DNA of 64,000 bases from positions 1 to 64,000 of the forward strand of contig NZ_FCNT01000085.1 in assembly GCF_900021155.1 (NCBI RefSeq), in the 5' to 3' direction. How positions within the stretch are numbered: the first letter of the stretch is position 1; each line of letters begins with the position of its first letter. Both the position numbers and the translations under genes were made by a program. Source of the stretch: Alistipes sp. CHKCI003 (GTDB taxonomy: Bacteria > Bacteroidota > Bacteroidia > Bacteroidales > Rikenellaceae). Positions 25,467 through 36,791 of the stretch are shown one piece after another. The notes under the pieces are model-generated. The model was not told the DNA's origin and made no database searches. It was given only the letters and a program-made list of their open reading frames with translations.

Positions 25467-27140
25467 ATGAAAGTAAGTGAAATGAAACTGTTCTATATAT
25501 TGTTTTTTTGTTTGCCGATGGTTGCTTGCCGGTATGGGGCGGATATTCGGAACGAGTTATCCCGGGCGGAAACTCTTCTGCAAGACGCTCCCGACAGCGC
25601 CTTGAACATCCTGCAAAGCATCGAGCCCGACAAGATCCGAAAAGACCGGATACGCGCGGAATACGCCTTGCTCTATTCCATGGCGCTCGACAAGAACTAT
25701 ATCATGGTCGAATCCGATTCGTTGATCCGGATCGCCCGCAATTTTTATCACGATTCCGGCGATATTCGAAGACGCTATCTGTCCGACTACTACTATGGGC
25801 TGGTCTTGTACAACCGGCAGGAACATGCCGAGGCCCTCGTGCATTTTCTCGCCGCGGAAGACGACTGTCTGAAACTCGGCGATCCGTATTTATCGGGGCT
25901 GTTATATACTCAAATCAGCAACATATACAGATCCGCATACGATTACTCCAATTCGCTCGTATATATTAAGAAAGCCTATGATAATTACCGCCGGGCCGGT
26001 AAAACCCGTCATTGCGGATATGCGTTGTCCGATATAGGAGACGCCTATGCGCAACTCGAACGCCCCGATAGCGCCGAGTTCTATTATCTGTCCTCGTTGG
26101 ATATTACCGAATCGGTGCGCGATACGGCCATGATGCGGGCGACGCTCTGCTATCTGGCTCTGGTATATATAAATAACAAGGAGCCGGAAAAGGCCGCTAC
26201 GACATTATGGAGAATCCGGCGGCAGTCGGATACCGATTGGGATGCTTGGGAATATGTCGTCATGGCGACGGCACAGCAAATGATGAACCATCTCGACAGC
26301 GCCCTCTATTATTTGAAGCAGGCAGATATTCCTTTCGACGATTCCCGGGGAAAAGCTCATTGGCGCCTTTCGGCCGCGAATATTCATATGAAAACCGGCG
26401 AATATCGAAAAGCCGCAGAGGAGTATCAATACTGTGCCGCCGTTCAAGACTCGTTGGTTCGCATTGCCCTGCAACAATCTTACGCAAGTCTGCACCGCGA
26501 TTTTATAAGCGAACGCCAACATGCGACGATGAGTGCCCTGTATGCGATGAAGCATCGGTTTCGGTTATCCGCAATGGCTGCCGCAATATTCATTCTCTTT
26601 GTAGGATATATTGCGTATATCAATTATCGCAAACGCCAACAAACTCGGGCGCAATACATCGAAGCGATCGGAGAAATCCGAAAGGCCAACCAACTCCTGT
26701 TTCGGAAACTCGAAAAGCGCAAAATGCTGGAAACACAAGAGCTGCGGCACCTCATGAAGGAGCGGTTCGGCGTAGTCAGCGAACTTGCGGCGACCTATTA
26801 CGAACGTCGGGGAACGGATGAGCAGAAAGCGATATTCGGCAAAGTGAAAGCACTGTTGGATTCCTATGCTTCGGATAAAAAGGGAAAGGAAGAGATCGAA
26901 AAAGCCGTGAATCTGTGTTACGACGACGTAATGGTGAAAATACGCCAAGAGCTCCCTTCGCTGAAAGAATCCGAACTCGATCTGCTGCGTTACATATATG
27001 CCGGATTTTCGTTACGGGTAATCAGTGTTTTTACCGGCGACAGCCTCAATTACACTGCGGTGAAAAAATCGCGTCTCAAGGCTAAAATAGCAGCATCGGA
27101 CGCTCCGTCGAAAGCCTGCTTCATAGATTTAATGTCGTAA
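25467..27140 (+). CDS. TPR membrane regulator with C-terminal HTH-like domain
   Basis: Predicted 557-residue lipoprotein-like sensor. It has a signal peptide with lipobox LPMVAC, about 330 residues of tetratricopeptide-type helices outside the cytoplasm, one membrane segment (MAAAIFILFVGYIAYINY, residue ~375), a coiled-coil stretch, and a C-terminus with ESELDLLRYIYAGFSLRVIS..TGDS...VKKSRLKAKI. That pattern resembles the HTH-like end of a common but poorly studied Bacteroidota regulator family. DNA binding is inference. The gene is visibly more AT-rich than its neighbours, suggesting separate acquisition. An in-frame ATG at 25482 is an equally possible start. Confidence 0.7.
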   Translation: MKVSEMKLFYILFFCLPMVACRYGADIRNELSRAETLLQDAPDSALNILQSIEPDKIRKDRIRAEYALLYSMALDKNYIMVESDSLIRIARNFYHDSGDIRRRYLSDYYYGLVLYNRQEHAEALVHFLAAEDDCLKLGDPYLSGLLYTQISNIYRSAYDYSNSLVYIKKAYDNYRRAGKTRHCGYALSDIGDAYAQLERPDSAEFYYLSSLDITESVRDTAMMRATLCYLALVYINNKEPEKAATTLWRIRRQSDTDWDAWEYVVMATAQQMMNHLDSALYYLKQADIPFDDSRGKAHWRLSAANIHMKTGEYRKAAEEYQYCAAVQDSLVRIALQQSYASLHRDFISERQHATMSALYAMKHRFRLSAMAAAIFILFVGYIAYINYRKRQQTRAQYIEAIGEIRKANQLLFRKLEKRKMLETQELRHLMKERFGVVSELAATYYERRGTDEQKAIFGKVKALLDSYASDKKGKEEIEKAVNLCYDDVMVKIRQELPSLKESELDLLRYIYAGFSLRVISVFTGDSLNYTAVKKSRLKAKIAASDAPSKACFIDLMS

Positions 27141-27310
27141 TTATTTGTATGTCAAAACAATACCTCCTCCCGAAAAGAACGATTAAAATATAAACCGCTG
27201 TGAATCAATTATTTATTGATATGTAATAATTATGTCCATTCCACACAACATATACTACTAATAATCAAACAATTTAACTATCGTATTGTAATCTTTTTAC
27301 GAGGCGATTT
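27141..27310. other. AT-rich spacer
   Basis: An AT-rich stretch downstream of the regulator and upstream of a strong promoter. No terminator with a clear stem and T run was found. Confidence 0.4.
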
Positions 27311-27342
27311 TTTGTTGTGTTCATACGCCGACGCTAATTTTG
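27311..27342 (+). promoter_or_regulatory. Promoter upstream of small ORF and GT-C operon
   Basis: TTTG (27311-27314), a 20-bp spacer and TAATTTTG (27335-27342) match the consensus fully. It stands 28 bp before the small frame at 27370 and about 200 bp before the glycosyltransferase ATG. Confidence 0.8.
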
Positions 27343-27369
27343 CAATACCCCAAATAACCGTTGCCGATC

Positions 27370-27492
27370 ATGAATCCTAAAATCGTATGTCCTATTGCCG
27401 CGATGTCAGCGGTCTGCGACGTTGCCCCGCTCTGCAAGAAGAGGTCTACCGGCAGCCTCCCTACGCAAAATTTCTTTTCTGAGAGAAAATAA
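27370..27492 (+). CDS. Possible 40-residue peptide
   Basis: A short frame begins 28 bp after a full-consensus promoter and encodes 40 residues with three cysteines (in IVCPIA, AVCDVA and PLCKK) and a basic C-terminus ending FFSERK. It may be a real small protein, a leader peptide for the downstream membrane operon, or chance. I recognise no family. The gap to the next gene is 51 bp. Confidence 0.3.
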   Translation: MNPKIVCPIAAMSAVCDVAPLCKKRSTGSLPTQNFFSERK

Positions 27493-27543
27493 AAACGCCT
27501 CTGCGCCCAAAATGCATTCTCCTCCCTATTACCCCGAATTCAT

Positions 27544-29127
27544 ATGAACAACCGAACTCCGAATTCCCCGGAAAGGACGCAAAGCGTCCGGCCGTACATA
27601 GCCGCGATCGCAGCCGTCTGTGCGGCGCTGTTCGCCTACACGTTCAAACCGACGCTCGACATGAACGGCGACACCAGCCAATACTATATTTATGCGACCT
27701 CGCTCGCCCAAGGGGAAGGATACACCGAATTGGGCACGCCGGGACATCCCGCGTCGAACGGCTTTCCGCCGGGCTACCCGTTGCTGATGGCTCCGCTTCG
27801 GGTATTGACCGACAGCATCGTCGCACAGAAAATATGGAACGGCCTGATGCTATTCGGTGCTGCGGCCCTATTGTTCCTGTTCCTGCGGCGCGTGGTGCCG
27901 CAATCGCTGGCGCTGACGGCCGTAATCGTGGCATCGCTCAATTACAGGGTACTGCAATTCGCCACCATCATGATGAGCGAAACTTCCTATCTGCTGTTCA
28001 CGGCTCTTGCCATCTACCTGCTTTATCTCTTCGACCGGAGCGCCGAAAACCGGAAGTGGTGGCGGAATCCCTATTTCTATCTGCTCATTCTCACGGCCGG
28101 ATACGGTTACATGATCCGCACGCAGGGCATCACGCTCATCGCCGGCATCACGCTCTGGCTGCTGTGCGTGCGTAAGTGGCGGACGGCGATCGGGTTCGTC
28201 GCCGGCTTCCTGCTCACGACCTTGCCGTGGGCCGTACGCAACCGCCTCGCCGGCTTGGGCGGGAGCCGTTACCTCGATCAGCTCTTGGCCGTCAATGTCT
28301 GGCAACCCGAACAGGGTACGGTCTCGTTGGGTGAAATGATCGACCGCGGCCTGAAAACGCTGCAAATGCTGATTACCAAAGCTATCCCGAATACCGTAAC
28401 ACCCTACTTGAAGGTCGATTACGATGCGGTTTCGACATTCGGGGAGTGGGCCGTCGGTTTGACGCTGATCGCCCTCATACTCTTCGGATTCTGGCGGATA
28501 AGACGCTACTTCTGGTTCTTCGCGGCTTATTCGGCTGCCGTATTGGGCATCATCTGCCTGTGGAGCGCTCCGAGCGGAAATCGCTATATCACCACACTGG
28601 TTCCGTTGCTGGAGATCGGCCTGACGATCGGCGTCTGCACGCTCATAGAAATGGGGTTGCGCAAACGCTTCGGCGCAAAGAGCGCATTCAGTCCGTTGTG
28701 GCTTCTGATTCCGGCGGCGCTGCTGGCCGGCCCGAGGCTCGCGGCCGTAGCCGAAGAATCTCGAAAACCTATGCCTCCGCAGTTGGCCGGTTTCATAGAC
28801 GCTGCGGAAACGGTACGCAGGCGGCTCCCGGCGCAAACGGTCGTATGCAGCCGCAAACCGTCCGTTTTCTATGTCTATGCCCAGTGCCACGTCTGCAATT
28901 TCCGCTATACCGAAGACGACGAATCGCTGATTCGCGGGCTCGTCGATTCCGAAGTCGATTACGTGGTGCTCGACCAGATGGGATATGCCGCCACAGGCCG
29001 TTATCTCTATCCTGCGATCTGCAAACACCCGGAACTATTCGAAGTCGCGGGGGCGTTTCGGGTCCCTCCCACTTATCTTTTGCGGTTCGACCGTAAGACG
29101 GCCGCCCTGAAATTCGGATCAAAATGA
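27544..29127 (+). CDS. GT-C membrane glycosyltransferase (family 39/ArnT-like)
   Basis: Predicted polyprenyl-phosphate-sugar-dependent glycosyltransferase of the inner membrane. The 527-residue protein has about ten hydrophobic segments. After the first (residues ~18-34) comes a periplasmic loop with DMNGDTSQYY, the acidic motif expected for GT-C catalysis, and later SNGFPPGYPLLMAPL. A soluble C-terminal region of ~120 residues follows. It overlaps gtrA by four bases, matching its likely use of a lipid-linked sugar flipped by a GtrA protein. Donor and acceptor are not readable. Confidence 0.8.
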   Translation: MNNRTPNSPERTQSVRPYIAAIAAVCAALFAYTFKPTLDMNGDTSQYYIYATSLAQGEGYTELGTPGHPASNGFPPGYPLLMAPLRVLTDSIVAQKIWNGLMLFGAAALLFLFLRRVVPQSLALTAVIVASLNYRVLQFATIMMSETSYLLFTALAIYLLYLFDRSAENRKWWRNPYFYLLILTAGYGYMIRTQGITLIAGITLWLLCVRKWRTAIGFVAGFLLTTLPWAVRNRLAGLGGSRYLDQLLAVNVWQPEQGTVSLGEMIDRGLKTLQMLITKAIPNTVTPYLKVDYDAVSTFGEWAVGLTLIALILFGFWRIRRYFWFFAAYSAAVLGIICLWSAPSGNRYITTLVPLLEIGLTIGVCTLIEMGLRKRFGAKSAFSPLWLLIPAALLAGPRLAAVAEESRKPMPPQLAGFIDAAETVRRRLPAQTVVCSRKPSVFYVYAQCHVCNFRYTEDDESLIRGLVDSEVDYVVLDQMGYAATGRYLYPAICKHPELFEVAGAFRVPPTYLLRFDRKTAALKFGSK

Positions 29128-29549
29128 CAGACGGTCTTCTCAAGCGGCCGGCCCGTAGCGGCTGGGTGCAGCTGTTCCGATACTTTTGGGTCGGCGGGAC
29201 GGCTTTCGCAGTCGATTTCGGACTGTTATGGTTGCTGACCGGATGGTGCGGCGTACATTATCTGCTGTCGGCGGCGATCGCATTTGCGGCCGGATTGACC
29301 GTGAATTATGCATTAAGCGTATCGTGGGTATTCAGCGAACGTACATTGCATAGCCGCATAGCCGAGTTCACGGCTTTCGTCTCGATCGGAATTGTCGGAT
29401 TGGGGCTGAACGAAGCGATCCTCTGGAGTATGACGGATTTTCTGGAACTGCATTATCTGATTTCTAAAACGGTGGCGACCGCCGCCGTGTTCTTCTGGAA
29501 CTTCACGGCTCGAAAATATTTATTGTTCAATGGAAAAAACCGAGAATAA
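29124..29549 (+). CDS. GtrA-family membrane protein
   Basis: Small inner-membrane protein of the family thought to move polyprenyl-phosphate-linked sugars across the membrane. The 141 residues contain four hydrophobic segments (near 20-38, 44-62, 83-102 and 112-130). The [21 protein letters not shown] start and the [13 protein letters not shown] end are typical. It overlaps the glycosyltransferase gene by four bases and the oxidoreductase gene by 20 bases. Confidence 0.9.
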   Translation: MTDGLLKRPARSGWVQLFRYFWVGGTAFAVDFGLLWLLTGWCGVHYLLSAAIAFAAGLTVNYALSVSWVFSERTLHSRIAEFTAFVSIGIVGLGLNEAILWSMTDFLELHYLISKTVATAAVFFWNFTARKYLLFNGKNRE

Positions 29550-31050
29550 AAAACGTGCGATCATCATAGGTGCAGGCCCAGCCGGTTTGACTGCCGCATG
29601 GGAGCTGCTGCATCGCAGCGACATCGACCCCATTATCGTCGAGCAGGACGAAACCGTCGGAGGCATAGCCCGAACGGTCCGCTACAAAGGCAATAGCATG
29701 GATATAGGCGGACACCGCTATTTTTCCAAGTCGGACACCGTTACGAACCGGTGGCTGGAGTGGATGCCCGCCGAGGATGGCGCGACGCATTCCGCCCGAA
29801 AGAAGGACGACGTGATGCTGGTGCGCAACCGTCTGTCGCGGATCTATTTCCTGCGCCGGTTCTTCGACTATCCGATCTCGCTCTCGTGGCAGACCATGCG
29901 CAATCTGGGGGTACGCCGCCTCGTCAAGATCGGCGCGAGTTACGCACGGATCCGCCTGTTTCCCATACGCGCAGAACGCTCGCTGGAAGATTTCTACATC
30001 AACCGATTCGGCCGCGAACTCTACAAGACGTTCTTTCGCGATTACACCCGAAAGTTATGGGGTGTGGAGTGTCGCGAGATCAGTCCGGAATGGGGCAGCC
30101 AGCGCGTCAAGGGTCTCTCCATCGGAACCGCGCTGGCGCATATGGCACGCCGGATCGGCCGCGGCAAGAATGCCGCAGCAGACCAGAAGCAGGTCGAAAC
30201 CTCGCTCATCGAACGATTCTTATATCCCAAGTTCGGTTCGGGCCACATCTGGGAGGTCGCTGCCGAGCGTATCAGGCAGGCAGGCGGCACCCTCCTGCTC
30301 GGACGGCGTGTTACGGCCGTTCACATGGAGCAAGGGCGCATTGCGGGCGTAACCGTCGCGGGCAAAGACGGCGGGGAACAGAGAATCGAAGGCGAGTGGC
30401 TGATTTCTACCATGCCGGTGCGGGATCTGATCGCCGCGATGGACGCACCCGTACCGGAGAATGTCCGCGAGGTGGCGTCGGGGCTCGTTTACCGTGATTT
30501 CATGACCGTCGGGATGCTGCTCAGACGCATGAACGTCAACTCTTCGGACGGCAGGCCCTATCCTCCCGATACGTGGATCTACATTCAGGAACCTGACGTA
30601 ACGGCCGGACGTATACAGATTTTCAACAACTGGAGTCCTTATATGGTCAAAGACAGCGGTACGGTCTGGATCGGAATCGAATATTTCGTGAACGAAGGCG
30701 ACGACTATTGGACGATGCCCGACGAACGGTTCATCGACCTTGCGGCGCGTGAAACGGAACGGATCGGAATGATCGACCGCGCCGATCTGCTCGATGCCGT
30801 CGTCGTGCGCATGCCCAAAGCATACCCAGCCTACTTCGGCTCATACGGCCGCATGGATGAGATCAGGAATTGGACGGATCGCATCGACAATCTATTTCTG
30901 GTCGGCCGCAACGGCATGCACCGCTACAACAACATCGATCACTCCATGCTCACGGCGATGACTGCCGTGGACAATATCGTGAACCGCATTCCCGACAAAG
31001 CGAATATATGGCGGGTAAACAGCGACAGCGAATACCATGAAAGCAAATAG
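29530..31050 (+). CDS. NAD(P)/FAD-dependent oxidoreductase, amine-oxidase/UGM-like
   Basis: The 506-residue flavoprotein starts with the FAD-binding Rossmann motif [16 protein letters not shown] (residues ~11-26) and continues with [14 protein letters not shown] and [13 protein letters not shown], a layout shared with UDP-galactopyranose mutase-like and protoporphyrinogen-oxidase-like proteins. The C-terminus ([21 protein letters not shown]) is the usual FAD-contact end. Overlap with gtrA suggests a joint role in modifying a lipid-linked or nucleotide sugar for the cell envelope, but the substrate is not known. Confidence 0.8.
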   Translation: MEKTENKKRAIIIGAGPAGLTAAWELLHRSDIDPIIVEQDETVGGIARTVRYKGNSMDIGGHRYFSKSDTVTNRWLEWMPAEDGATHSARKKDDVMLVRNRLSRIYFLRRFFDYPISLSWQTMRNLGVRRLVKIGASYARIRLFPIRAERSLEDFYINRFGRELYKTFFRDYTRKLWGVECREISPEWGSQRVKGLSIGTALAHMARRIGRGKNAAADQKQVETSLIERFLYPKFGSGHIWEVAAERIRQAGGTLLLGRRVTAVHMEQGRIAGVTVAGKDGGEQRIEGEWLISTMPVRDLIAAMDAPVPENVREVASGLVYRDFMTVGMLLRRMNVNSSDGRPYPPDTWIYIQEPDVTAGRIQIFNNWSPYMVKDSGTVWIGIEYFVNEGDDYWTMPDERFIDLAARETERIGMIDRADLLDAVVVRMPKAYPAYFGSYGRMDEIRNWTDRIDNLFLVGRNGMHRYNNIDHSMLTAMTAVDNIVNRIPDKANIWRVNSDSEYHESK

Positions 31051-32291
31051 GTTTCAACCGGCACATAGCGGAGGATAGCTCCGCCCTGATAATACGACCT
31101 TTAGGCAAGCTGTGATACGGAAAGCAGGCGTTCGTTTGCTTTTCAGACTGTTTTTTTGTATTTTCCGTGTCGAAAATATTTATTCTCAATCGTTTAACGT
31201 TAAACTTGAAGTTCCGAAGCAACCGTTGTACTTTTTGCGTTATCCGAAAATCCGTTGAGATTCGAAACGCTGTTGTCCATATGAATAATAGTGTATATTC
31301 ATTTCTGTCTTAAAAAATATAATGAAGCCCCTGTCCGCTGCGATCGGGGTCTTCGTCTTTACGACGGTTTCCATACGCGACCGAAATTGATTGTCGAAAG
31401 GGATCGTATCCCTCTATAACTCACTCATTTTCCAATTTATCGACATGCCTACGGAACCTGAAACCCAAGCCGGTCTGCTCTCGCTTTTAGAAAGAGCCGC
31501 ACGACACCTCCAGTCTCGAACCACGCCGCAGGAGCGGCGGCAAGCCTATGAGGATTTTCGCATCCATCCGGAACGAATTACCTCCAACCCCAGTATTATT
31601 CCCGTCATGCGTTCGGCCGAACACCATGGTCCGCACGTTTCGAAGAATAAAACGCGACACGTTGGAATAAAAATACCTTATTCGCATCGTGCTGCCGGAC
31701 GCCCTAAATCAGACATGCCCCCATAAAGCTGCGGCACGGTTCCTCGCCGCGAGGGCCGATGCCCTCGCAGCCCTTGCCGCCCCCCCCCGGGATAGGAGCA
31801 GCGGTCGCGGACCGGCGGACGATCGAAGCCTCCGGATCGGAATCCCGATGAAGGCATGGGGAACGATTCCGGTCTGGCGGCAACACGGCAGGTCCCGTCC
31901 GGTAATACGCATGGCTTTGCCGACTTCATCCCGCATGGGCTGCGTCCGGGTCGGAAGGCACGGACAACGAGCCCGATGCGCGATACGGCCGCACAGGCGG
32001 ATGACGAGCGATAGCAATGCCCGGTAAGCCGCCGACGCTTTCATTTCGTACTTCACGGCCCCATGAATAGTATTGCTCGAACGGACAGACGGCAGGGAAA
32101 TAACAGCATCCCGGAACGAAGCGCCCTGCATGTTCCGCAAGGGACGAATAAGGATCTTCAACAGCAGGGCCGAAATCAGGAAAAACAAGGATTTACAGAT
32201 TCCGGTGAACCTTTGCATATTAGGTTGTTCGACAGGATACAGACATGATATTCGGTGATTGGGAGATCCGTTTGCGGATCATTGCCTCACT
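31051..32291. other. Long, mostly non-coding spacer
   Basis: About 1.2 kb between the envelope operon and the starch locus. Visible structures: a 14-bp palindrome GTTTAACGTTAAAC (31192-31205), a weak AAAGCA/TGCTTT stem (31121-31142) followed by a T run, and a nine-base C tract (31780-31788). A minus-strand frame (31709-32218, 169 residues) starts with a signal-like hydrophobic stretch (SLFFLISALLLKILI) but then becomes arginine/alanine-rich without a family, so it is at best a decayed gene. Confidence 0.4.
31324..31360 (+). terminator. Possible terminator of the GT-C/GtrA/FAD operon
   Basis: GAAG-CCCC (31324-31331) pairs with GGGG-T-CTTC (31346-31354) with one bulge, followed by GTCTTT. It is 270 bp past the oxidoreductase stop, so the assignment is tentative. 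Confidence 0.35.
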
Positions 32292-32329
32292 CAAAAAAAC
32301 AACGCTGCAACCTGAAAAGTTGCAGCGTT
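32292..32329 (-). terminator. Terminator of the starch utilisation operon
   Basis: AACGCTGCAAC (32301-32311) pairs perfectly with GTTGCAGCGTT (32319-32329), loop of seven, followed on the minus strand by seven T. It lies 58 bp past the GH97 stop and closes the whole leftward locus. Confidence 0.95.
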
Positions 32330-32386
32330 GATCGAATAAGAGGCCTCTGCAGGGGAAATGCCGTGATTCGCCTGTACGACAACCAG

Positions 32387-34594
<2,208 letters not shown>

Positions 34595-34599
34595 TTATT

Positions 34600-36492
34600 T
34601 CAGTTGCGTTCGAATTCTACGATCAATGCCTGCCGCGGCCCGACCGCCGTAGCGTCGCCCACCTGCACGGCTTTCCCCGTCAGGATCTCGCGGCCCTCGC
34701 CGAGCCCGGCCGTGATCTCGGCGTAATGCGCCCAAGGCACCTGCTTGCTGCCGCGCGAATTGTTGATGAAAACGAACACCGCATCGGTGTCGTCGTAGCG
34801 GAAGTAAGCGTAGGTATTGTCGCGGGAGAGGAAGTGCATCGTGCGTCCGTTGTGGATCACAGGCTTCGACTTGCGCCATTGGAAGAGCCGCTGCGTATAG
34901 TCGAAAAGATCCGTTTGCAGGGCATTGCGCTGAGCAGGGTCGAACAGATTCACCGGATCGTCCTCCCAGCCTCCCGGGAAATCCACGCGCAGTCCGCCAT
35001 GCCCCTGCGAGAGGTCTTTCGAGGTGAACATCATTTCGTCGCCCGAGAATATCTGCGGGATTCCGCGCATCGTGGCCAGCATCGCCATCGAGAGCTTCAG
35101 CCGGTCGGGATTTTTGCGCACGACATCGCCGATGCGGCCGGTATCGTGATTAGCGGCGAAGATCAGCATCTTCGACAAGTCGTGGTAAACGAAGTCATGC
35201 GACAGGCAGTCGTAGACGCGCGTCATCCCTTCGCCCCAGCGGAGCGAATCGGTGGACAGCGCACGGCAGATCGCCTCCTGCAACGGAAAATCCATGATCG
35301 AGGGCAGGTGCGAGTCGAAACCGTCCTTGTTGAGGTTGCCGCCCTGCCAGTATGCCAATTGCGGGATCGACGACGTCCAGCATTCTCCCACGATATTGAA
35401 ACCGGGATACTCTCTGCGCACGGCCGCGCACCACTCGCTCATCGGCACCTTCTCGTTGTAAGGATAGGTATCGACGCGAAATCCGTCCAAACCGGCATAT
35501 TCGACCCACCACACGGCCCACTGCTTGAAGTACTGCAGCACATAGGGATTGTCGAGGTTCATGTCGGGCATCGACGGAACGAACCAACCGCTCTCCTGCC
35601 GGTCGAGATCGTATTTCGATGCGTTGGGATCCATGTTCGTCGAGAAGCAGACGTTCGTTCCCGTGAATTCGGGGAACTGATGGATCCAGTCTTCGAAGGG
35701 CAGATCCTCCATCCACCAATGGCTCGTACCGCAATGGTTGGTTACGACATCCATAATCACCTTCAGCCCCTTTTCATGGGCCTTGCCGACGAATTCCCTG
35801 TATAGTTCGTTCGAACCGAACCGGGGGTCTATGCGATAGTAGTCGCCACAGGCGTAGCCGTGGTACGAACCCTCAGGCTCGTCGTCCAACAGCAGCGGCG
35901 TGGGCCATACGGCCGTGGCACCCAGTTCCGCGATGTAGTCCAGATGGTCGATCATCCCTTGCAGGTCGCCCCCATGACGGCCGGACAAATCGCTGCGGTC
36001 GGCTCGCTCCCGCATGCCGGGCACCGAGTCATTCGACGCATCGCCGTTGGCAAAACGGTCCGGCATCAGCAGGTAGATCATATCGGCCGTCGTGAAGCTC
36101 GTGCGCGAGGCCGAGCCTTCGCTACGCGCCGCGATTTCATAGGGGACCTTGAACGTGCGATCGCCCCGTGTGAATACGAGATAATAGGTCCCCGGTTCGG
36201 CTTCGGGGCGGATCTCCACATCCACGAAGAGATAATTGGGACTGTCGGCCCTGTGGCAGGCTGTCGCCTCGACGCCCCGTCCGCCTTCGATGCGGACTTC
36301 GTATTCTCCGATGCCGGCCCCGTTGACGAGCAACTGGAGCGGGGTTTGCATTCCTGTCCACCACGAAAGAGGTTCGATGCGCGAAACTTCGCCCGAGGCG
36401 TCTGCCACCGAAGCGGGATCGAATGCGGGCTGCCTTGCACTCGTGCAGGAGAGCAGTCCGACTGCTGCGAATGTCATGAAAAATCGGTTCAC
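34600..36492 (-). CDS. susA: GH13 neopullulanase/cyclomaltodextrinase, SusA-like
   Basis: Alpha-amylase-family enzyme that splits imported maltooligosaccharides, cyclodextrins or pullulan fragments. The 630-residue protein has a lipoprotein-type start (VGLLSC, Cys16). Next is a cyclomaltodextrinase N-domain (residues ~35-120, beginning EPLSWWTGMQTPLQLLV), then the GH13 barrel with regions DVVTNH (~248), GFRVD (nucleophile Asp341), GE (acid Glu370) and ANHD (Asp450), and a C-terminal beta domain. The lipobox would anchor it, unlike soluble SusA. It is separated from the SusG-like gene by 299 bp, so it may have its own start of transcription. Confidence 0.92.
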   Translation of the reverse strand: MNRFFMTFAAVGLLSCTSARQPAFDPASVADASGEVSRIEPLSWWTGMQTPLQLLVNGAGIGEYEVRIEGGRGVEATACHRADSPNYLFVDVEIRPEAEPGTYYLVFTRGDRTFKVPYEIAARSEGSASRTSFTTADMIYLLMPDRFANGDASNDSVPGMRERADRSDLSGRHGGDLQGMIDHLDYIAELGATAVWPTPLLLDDEPEGSYHGYACGDYYRIDPRFGSNELYREFVGKAHEKGLKVIMDVVTNHCGTSHWWMEDLPFEDWIHQFPEFTGTNVCFSTNMDPNASKYDLDRQESGWFVPSMPDMNLDNPYVLQYFKQWAVWWVEYAGLDGFRVDTYPYNEKVPMSEWCAAVRREYPGFNIVGECWTSSIPQLAYWQGGNLNKDGFDSHLPSIMDFPLQEAICRALSTDSLRWGEGMTRVYDCLSHDFVYHDLSKMLIFAANHDTGRIGDVVRKNPDRLKLSMAMLATMRGIPQIFSGDEMMFTSKDLSQGHGGLRVDFPGGWEDDPVNLFDPAQRNALQTDLFDYTQRLFQWRKSKPVIHNGRTMHFLSRDNTYAYFRYDDTDAVFVFINNSRGSKQVPWAHYAEITAGLGEGREILTGKAVQVGDATAVGPRQALIVEFERN

Positions 36493-36791
36493 AATATCGT
36501 CGTTTGTAAAGTTAGCAAAAATTCATTTCCGTACTCTCCCCTTTTTCGGCCGGGAAGAAGACCGGGCGGTCAGCATCCGCCGCTCCGTACCGCCGCTGCA
36601 CAGCCCGCATCCCGGTACGTACAGCCTGCGTCCCCGGCGGTCGTCGTGCGGAACGTGCGCCGGCGCACGTTCGTTCCGCAGACGGCCGCCGGCCGAGCAC
36701 AGCCCGGACGGGCGGCCGGATGCTGTGTCCGCAAGCCCCGAGCCGCCGCCGGTGCGGGAGACGGTGCGGGCAGGCGCTTCATCGTCCGAGG
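36493..36791. other. GC-rich spacer with a long palindrome
   Basis: It contains the perfect 20-bp palindrome AACGTGCGCCGGCGCACGTT (36652-36671), flanked by GCGG and CCGC so that a longer hairpin of up to ~34 bases is possible. No T run follows on either side. It could end or attenuate transcripts of the SusG-like gene. No gene is visible. Confidence 0.5.

Noticed and set aside
31709-32218. A 169-codon minus-strand frame with a signal-like start
   Set aside because: The hydrophobic N-terminus is suggestive, but the rest is arginine/alanine-rich, crosses a C9 tract and matches no family I know; described only within the spacer entry.
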